Assembly: GCA_020698575.1 (NCBI GenBank)
Contig: CM036254.1
Coordinates: 33,944,749-34,008,748 of the forward strand
DNA length: 64,000 nt
Source: Bostrychus sinensis
Lineage: Eukaryota > Chordata > Actinopteri > Gobiiformes > Eleotridae
Reading direction: 5' to 3'
A model generated the notes under the pieces. The model was not told the DNA's origin. It saw nothing but the letters and a program-made list of their open reading frames with translations, and ran no database searches. Positions 58,405 to 64,000 of this stretch are shown one piece after another (position 1 is the first letter of the stretch; every line of letters starts with the position of its first letter). A program made the translations under genes and the position numbers.

Positions 58405-58813
58405 CTAAACACTGGATTTGAACAATCAAAGCGAACGTCTATTTTTATGTAAAATCATAACTTGTTTGTGCTGGCACCAAAACATAGCCTTTATGATCAA
58501 TATTTCAAGGATCTCAAAGCGAGGAGGGTTTTATACCATTATTTGATATAAAACCTTTAAAACCTAAAAACATTTTGTGATTAGTGTATGTAGTCTTGGT
58601 TTGTGCTGAGGATGACACGTCTTCTTGAGTATTAAATAAATAAAACACAGTCTTAAATTAAAAATGGTAGAGTGTTTATTGAGATGTAGCCGACTTACTT
58701 ACCTGGGTTTTTGTTTGATTTAAGTTATATTAGTATAAATACTTCAACTTTGTCTTTTATTTGAGATTGGTGATGATCACTAATTCTAAATCTCTTTTGA
58801 TTCCATTTTTCAG
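58405..58813. other. No recognisable gene
   Basis: AT-rich sequence leading to a splice-acceptor-like ccatttttcag at 58803-58813. Confidence 0.4.
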
Positions 58814-58858
58814 ACAAGTCAGAAAAGGGCTGTGTAAGGCGCCAAACAAAACAATCTG

Positions 58859-59073
58859 ATGGCAATACTGGAAGAAAAAAAAAAACTTAGGAAACTCTCA
58901 CCACTCTGCCCCTCTGCTGATTCTGATGATTTTGATGATTCTGATGATGACCGTGATGAAGATGATGCTGGTATTGTTCCCCAAAAAATGTTTGAACAGG
59001 AAAAAAAGAAACACTTTTTCTACAAAAAAAGATGTAATGCCCTATGCCTGCAGCTGGAAACAACAACAAAAAA
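58859..59073 (+). CDS. Unassigned gene model, exon 1
   Basis: The ATG at 58859 opens a 71-codon frame that ends at a consensus donor, aaa|gtaagt, at 59074. An acceptor-like site at 58813 may precede a 5' UTR. The peptide has a basic start (MAILEEKKKLRKLSPL), an Asp-rich acidic block (DDFDDSDDDRDEDD) and a Lys-rich, helix-prone end (KMFEQEKKKHFFYKKRCNAL). The two bases left after the last full codon pair with one base of the exon at 62572 to keep the frame open. I do not recognise the protein. It resembles accessory proteins carried near CACTA-like elements in composition only; it could also be a host exon. Confidence 0.45.
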
Positions 59074-59440
59074 GTAAGTTTTAAATGTGTAATTTTGTCT
59101 GTGGTTTGCAAAGTTATTAGATATTTGAGCATTAGCGAAAATTTGCAATGAAAAAAATCCACAAAATATACCATAAAAATGGTTACGATGGGTTTGGCAA
59201 CTGACAAGAAATACAATTAGAAAACACTCGAAGAGTGCATACCTCCTCCCAGGATAGCTATTTTTCTCTAAATGCACTCCTAAAATGAACGGTTCTAGCA
59301 TCATTTTTGTAAATTAGGCTGACAACAGGACAGCCTGCTGTGAGTTTACCACAGCCAGAGATTTCACACGACAGTAGGGCTGGGGGGAGGAGAGGCTCTT
59401 TTCACACCATAGGGCTGCAAGGCAAGAGAAGGTGCCATTT
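59074..59440. other. Intron-like sequence, no gene
   Basis: AT-rich start of the proposed intron. No independent feature. Confidence 0.4.
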
Positions 59441-59640
59441 ACTGAAATTTTTCTGGATCCAGACAGTGACCCAAAATCTAATCACTTCTTTCTCGTGTCA
59501 TTCCTGACCTTCCCTGAAGGTTTCATCCAAATTTGTTGAGTAAAGTTGCCAACAGATACACACACACACACACACACACACAACGCTGCCGAAAACATTA
59601 CCTCCTGGGCAGAGGTAACAATAACATGAATATAGATATA
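59441..59640 (+). repeat. Retroposon 3' tail with (CA)n
   Basis: ctgaccttccctgaaggttt and catccaaatttgttgagtaa precede a (CA)n run at 59559-59583 and ttacctcctgggcagaggta. This order is that of a common fish LINE-type 3' end. Confidence 0.5.
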
Positions 59641-62254
59641 ATTTTATATTGTTTAAAAATGTGTACTACCAAAAAACCAAATTAGTGTTCACTGAACAGG
59701 AAAAATGCCTAAACATTTTGACCCCCAGAACAGTTAGGAGGACCAATTTTAAGTAATATGCCAGACCTTCTTGCAGAATATTACCAAAGCAAAATGCTAT
59801 GTAGCCTCCCAAACTTGGTATTCAAGTTTGAGATGTTTCGTCAAACTGTCTGGTTGTCTTTATCAATTCTGACAAAGCAAAAAAAAAAAAAATTCTCACA
59901 ACTATGCAATGGCAAACGTAAGAAACTCCTTAAAATGTGACACCTTTACATTTGCTTGACTACATCCATTTTTTATCCCTGGCCGGCAGCTCTAATCTAA
60001 GCATTTCCTAATGTACTTAGTTTTAACGCTCAGGACGTGGACAGAGCAGAGAGTTGAGGAGAAGTAGCGCTATGACCCACCCTCTCCTCTGTCTTTTAGT
60101 TTTAAAATGTTATACCCTTAACATCATTCATCCCAAAGTCCTATGTCATTGGGTTCATCTTCACTTTTTCACAACTTGTACATAATGGTTTGTCACATCT
60201 AAGAAAATAAGGTCATATCCACAAAAGCCTACTATATTTAATTTAAAACATTCTAATGATTAATTCAGCATCCATTTTAAGTTATGAGAGGACACTAATT
60301 TAAAGATATAAAGGCACAAACTCAACTGTCCCACTTTACCCATTGTCCCACTTTACCCATATCACTGGTCTACAAATTTTTGGACTCGATCTGCTTCCAA
60401 GATAAAAGTGGTTAAATCTCATTTATTTTGATAAAATAAACTGAAAATCAATTTTATAACTGTGCTGGTTAGCTATGTATTCAAGATATTTAATGATATT
60501 GTTTCACATCAAAATCACATCTGTTTATACAATAGATTTAGGCATTTTTGCTTAAAAATAATATTTATATTTTGAAAATATTTAATTTTTCTACATGCAT
60601 GCATTTTGTCCACTTCCAAGAGAGAGATTTCTGCAAATAAAAACAAAACATTTTATGTCAGAACTCTAGCCATATTAAAATGAATGTATTGGAATGTGCA
60701 GACAGGCTTTCAGATAGAACTGGTTGCTTGTAGACACTGTACCTTCTGATAAACTACCGTTTTTGCCTTATTTTGCATACATTTCCTATTTTGACCCAAT
60801 ACTGTTTCTTGGAAACTACAGCCAATCTGCACTTCTGACTTACTTTTTCTTTATTAGTGACCTAATCCAAGAAAAATGTCACTACTTTTGTTCTGGAAGC
60901 ATTTTGCTTGTAGACCAGTGTATTCACCCTAGCATCACTCACAACTATTAGGCCTAATAATCAGTTTAAAACGTAAAGAAGCAGCAGTGCTTTATTAGAT
61001 CAATGCAGATATGAATAAAGGAGAGGGAGACACAGGGTCTGGGGTTTTGTGGGCGACAGACGTACAGTCGGGACAGGATGGGCGCAGCTGGCCATGTTCT
61101 GGCGCTTCTGAGCAGGGTGTAGATGATTGCAGCCAAGTCGTGGAATGTGTCGCAGAGGCAGAGGTAGTCAGGGCATGGAGCGGGTGAAGCCGGGTTCTGG
61201 CCTTCAGGGCGAGGTGTGGAGTGCAGTGGTGAGTGAAGCAAGCCAGAATCTGAGATTTATCAGCAGGGTATGGTGTGGGAACGTAACCGGGAGTTTGTAG
61301 CTGGTGTGGACAAGTCTATTAAAAAATAGGCCCTGATGCTGTTTTTCGGGTGACTCAGTGAAGACCCCTTTCCCCCTGCTTACCGCACTACATTGAAACA
61401 CAGTGAGTGCATTAGATGAAAGAGAAGACCCAGTTACATGGCTCGGCTGCACTGACATCCCACTCTAAGCTGCTTCGCTCGAGCCCCAATCTGGCCTTTG
61501 AGCCGCGGCCTTTCCAACCACTCTGCTATATGTAGGTAATGTCAAAGCCTGGCTAGGAAACATTAGTGAATGTACCTCACAATGTATGTTTATTTAATGC
61601 ACACATTAGTATACAGTTAGCATTTTGGCATAAGGGTTAGGGTTAGGGTCTTCTCCTCACGGCACCACACCACACCTAGCAACACACTTAAATCCTAAAT
61701 CACTGTTGTGGTGTGGTCCTTGCTAGTGAACACTTTAATGTGCTTTGTCATTTGTGTTGTTTTACTTACTAGATTATAAAAATTACGTACCTATACTAAG
61801 TGTTGCTATGTTTAAAAATGATGACAGAACAGAATGAGTTAAAAGCTTAAATATAGCAATTGTAAAACCAATCCAGCCAGCATGTCTTTATATTCACCAA
61901 AGGATTAACAAAAATCTGGTGTGCTAGTGTCTGCTTTGATTTGGGTCACAATATATAGCAAAATTATCACAATTTTGTCGCAATATCCATATCCAGGGCT
62001 TGACATTAAGACTAGCCAACTAGCCAAATGCAGGTAGATTTTAATAATGGCTAGTAAGACATTCACTAGCCACTTTCTCTTTTAGATTTTAGACATACAT
62101 TTTAACTAATTAGGCCTGACTTTATCTAGCTATCCATAAAACCCTAACTAATTTAAAACTTGTACTCAAAACTCGTCATAACTAAGGGGAAAATAAGAGT
62201 CTGAGTGATCTGAATCATGGTCTGAATCCAGAATTAAAAAACAAACAAACTGTT
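59641..62254. other. No recognisable gene
   Basis: AT-rich sequence. A GC-richer block at 61000-61530 has no coding pattern I recognise. Three telomere-like ttaggg units lie at 61634-61651. A cagggcttgacattaagact segment at 61997 resembles a hAT-type end, but no partner was found. Confidence 0.4.
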
Positions 62255-62300
62255 GCCTTGGCGGAGGTCTGCACTCTCAGAGAGCTTTCTAGTATTTATT
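62255..62300 (+). repeat. Short retroposon tail, copy 1
   Basis: ttgccttggcggaggtctgc followed by actctcagagagctttctag. A variant lies at 62801-62842. Confidence 0.5.
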
Positions 62301-62571
62301 CTACTTTTTCTTATTTTTTTGTTAGTATAGGCCCATTACTTGTTATAACTTTTTTTTGCCTTAACTCAGCCCAACCTTGATACTAGGACCCCCACAAAAA
62401 CTGTTATTTGGGACATGCTACCACAGTATTGATGTCACCCTAATGTTGTGATCATATGTGTTCAGATTATTTGTTAACATGGAATTTTTTCTTAGTTTAT
62501 GACAATGTGCTCTCTGTAATTTACAGCAAACATTGCATGTAAATAAGGTACTTGTTTGTTTCTATTTTCAG

Positions 62572-62710
62572 ATTGCTTCAAAGGCTAGGTTCAAAAAACT
62601 TGGAGGGGGCAGAGCTGAAGGGCAGATGGGCAAAGGCTGCCTGCCTTTGCCCATTTATAACAGAAAAAATAATGGACATAAACCGGCAAAAAAAAAAAAA
62701 AAATGAGTGA
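62572..62710 (+). CDS. Unassigned gene model, exon 2
   Basis: A good acceptor, tctattttcag, ends at 62571. Joined in phase to exon 1, the frame reads KLLQRLGSKNLEGAELKGRW, AKAACLCPFITEKIMDINRQ and then lysines encoded by a long A-run before TGA at about 62709. The peptide is helix-prone and has a more protein-like composition than its surroundings. The A-run may have shifted a longer original frame, so the C-terminus is uncertain. The intron would be about 3.5 kb and contain repeats. Confidence 0.4.
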
Positions 62711-63069
62711 GTGAGTCTTCTTTTTTACGTCTGCCAAGTTTTCAGTAGCATCCAACTCTATTTAGAAACGCTTGTTTTAAGAATGTATAGGGTAAATGAG
62801 GTGCCTTGCCAGAGGTCTGTGTTCTCAGAGTGCTTTCTAGTTTATTTATTTATATATATATTTTAATTCTTAGTTATTCATTGTTCATTTTTTGTTTGTA
62901 CATTTTTTGTATTTTTCGTAAAAATCTGTATAATTTAACAAAATGTTAATAAATTTATATAAGTAAAATCTCACCTGATTTTTCTTTCTTGAAATTTAGC
63001 TTGTATATATAAGGGACCAGATGTAGTTCATCCCAGAATTTGACTTGGGTAAACAGTTTTTTTCAGCAT
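62711..63069. other. No gene; second retroposon tail
   Basis: ggtgccttgccagaggtctg and gttctcagagtgctttctag at 62800-62843 repeat the tail at 62255. The rest is AT-rich. Confidence 0.45.
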
Positions 63070-63310
63070 TTGTTTTCCAACATCCAGTCAGCAGCAGCAC
63101 CAGTATACCAGCATTCCATGCTGGTTTCCAGCATCCAGTCACCAGCAACTCCAGCATGCAGTCACCAGCAACTCCAGCATGCAGTCACCAGCAGCACCAG
63201 CTACCACCATACCAACAGCAAAACACAACGTCTGCTGGTGATGGTGGAATGACCAGCACAAACCATGCTGGTTTTGCTGGTAACCAGCTATGTTGGTCTA
63301 TGCTGTTTTT
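63070..63310. repeat. CCAGCA-rich repeat with inverted halves
   Basis: The left half repeats ccagcatgcagtcaccagca variants three to four times. The right half (63225-63300) carries the inverse words tgctggt. Together they could form a long imperfect hairpin, like known fish ACCAGCA/TGCTGGT repeats. Confidence 0.65.
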
Positions 63311-63440
63311 TTTCAGCAGAGTCTTAGCCGTTCAGAACACTCCCAATAGGTTTGCAAGCAAAAATGTTATTTTTTCTTGTAAATAATTTATTGCACGTTT
63401 TTGTTTGCATGCTCACTTTATTTTCTTGTTTTCTGCACTT

Positions 63441-63512
63441 TATTCAGTATTAAGAGCTGACTGATCAAGTGAATTTCTCCACTGTGAGATTAATAAAGTT
63501 AAATCTAATCTA
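63441..63512 (+). repeat. Truncated LINE/SINE 3' tail
   Basis: ccactgtgagattaataaag followed by (ATCTA)n. This is a 5'-truncated retroposon end that interrupts the transposase remnant on its right. Confidence 0.5.
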
Positions 63513-64000
63513 ATCCATTGGAACTGTCTTGATTCTATGAGTTTTCTAGAAATTTGTTCCATCTGACAAATGGACAAATGACAAGACAGTGGCCCTGTTG
63601 TAAAGCATAAATCCAACAGTCTACGTACCACCCCTACACAGACAAGGTGCATGTAGTCATGAGGAAAGCCTAATGCCATGCCAATGCCTACATCTTTTAA
63701 TGGGGAACCAGTGATATAGTGTTCCTCATCACTCATCTGTTCAAAAGAAAGTTCAGAGCAATGTAGACAGTTGACCATGGGAAATGTTATCCTATTCCTA
63801 TAACACACAACTGTTTGTATGCACTTGTCACACCCAGAGTAACCAGCGTGAGATTTAATTCCTTTAATGAAAGCTCTTGCAGGAGCATCACAGATTACAG
63901 AGGTCAGCTTTATGAAGCACTGTTTGCCACAGAGAACAAATCCTTTGCTCAGCTGTTGCAACTCAATGACCAAATCTCTTAAATAGTAAGAGAATTTGGC
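63513..64000 (-). pseudogene. CACTA-like transposase fragment, runs off right edge
   Basis: The minus-strand frame, open to near the window edge, reads CDAPARAFIKGIKSHAGYSG, CDKC, ITFPMVNCLHC, EEHYITGSPLKDVGIGMALG and FPHDYMHLVCVGVVRRLLDL. The DAPARA...GYSGC-x-C...DYMHLV-GVVRRLLDL pattern fits the central part of the same broad transposase type as at 55-56 kb, but it is a different family. The C-terminal side is cut by the retroposon tail at 63512, so the copy is broken. Upstream parts lie outside the window. Confidence 0.6.

Noticed and set aside
61634..61651. Three TTAGGG units, possible interstitial telomere
   Set aside because: Only three units; this length is expected by chance in a vertebrate genome.
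1..64000. CRISPR array, operon or bacterial system
   Set aside because: No direct-repeat/spacer pattern or operon layout; everything fits a fish nuclear genome.

Overview
This window reads as a transposon-rich, intergenic stretch of a teleost fish chromosome, probably percomorph. It is AT-rich, has eukaryotic splice signals and microsatellites, and carries element families typical of fish: a Rex3-type RTE retrotransposon, L2/CR1-type LINEs with an SGNH-esterase ORF1, L1-like fragments, a Penelope-like fragment, tRNA-headed SINEs, Tc1, piggyBac, hAT-type MITEs and CACTA-like transposases. I see no bacterial genes, CRISPR array, rRNA or intact tRNA, and no complete host gene. Two short multi-exon coding models (17.2-17.9 kb and 58.9-62.7 kb) are the only candidates that I cannot assign to a known element.

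Layout. 1-1.65 kb: L2/CR1-type LINE copy A (minus), abutting a Tc1 remnant. 2.6-3.9 kb: two SINE-like retroposons. 4.5-6.2 kb: LINE reverse transcriptase remnant (minus). 7.28-7.77 kb: MITE with perfect terminal inverted repeats. 9.3 kb: SINE. 11.7-12.7 kb and 24.7-25.8 kb: two LTR-like blocks in opposite orientation that share a U5-like end. 14.1-16.5 kb: L2-type LINE (plus) with a broken catalytic motif. 17.2-17.9 kb: unassigned spliced gene model (minus). 18.4-21.8 kb: full-length Rex3 (minus) with an intact 1058-codon ORF and a 13-bp target duplication. 24.1-24.7 kb: Penelope-like 3' fragment. 25.9-26.9 kb: Tc1 (minus). 27.7-28.7 kb: L2 3' end (minus). 30.2-31.4 kb: hAT-type non-autonomous element. 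36.6-37.3 kb: L1-like fragment.

37.3-42.0 kb: near-full-length L2/CR1-type LINE (plus), fused tail-to-tail to LINE copy B (minus, 42.0-49.4 kb). Copy B is split by a 4-kb piggyBac element (43.2-47.2 kb) with a TTAA duplication. 49.9-51.4 kb: a Tc1/mariner-type terminal fragment and a hAT-type MITE. 51.6-52.3 kb: L1 ORF1 remnant. 53.5-56.4 kb: CACTA-like transposase plus a second, shredded copy interleaved with GGAA tracts. 56.8-57.4 kb: second Tc1 copy, followed by two hAT-type MITEs. 58.9-62.7 kb: two-exon gene model. 63.5 kb to the edge: another CACTA-like transposase (minus).

The elements do not form a pathway; the window is a record of nested insertion and decay. Most coding parts carry frameshifts, often in homopolymer runs, so only Rex3 looks recently active. 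Assignments come from reading protein motifs and termini by eye; no database search was run.
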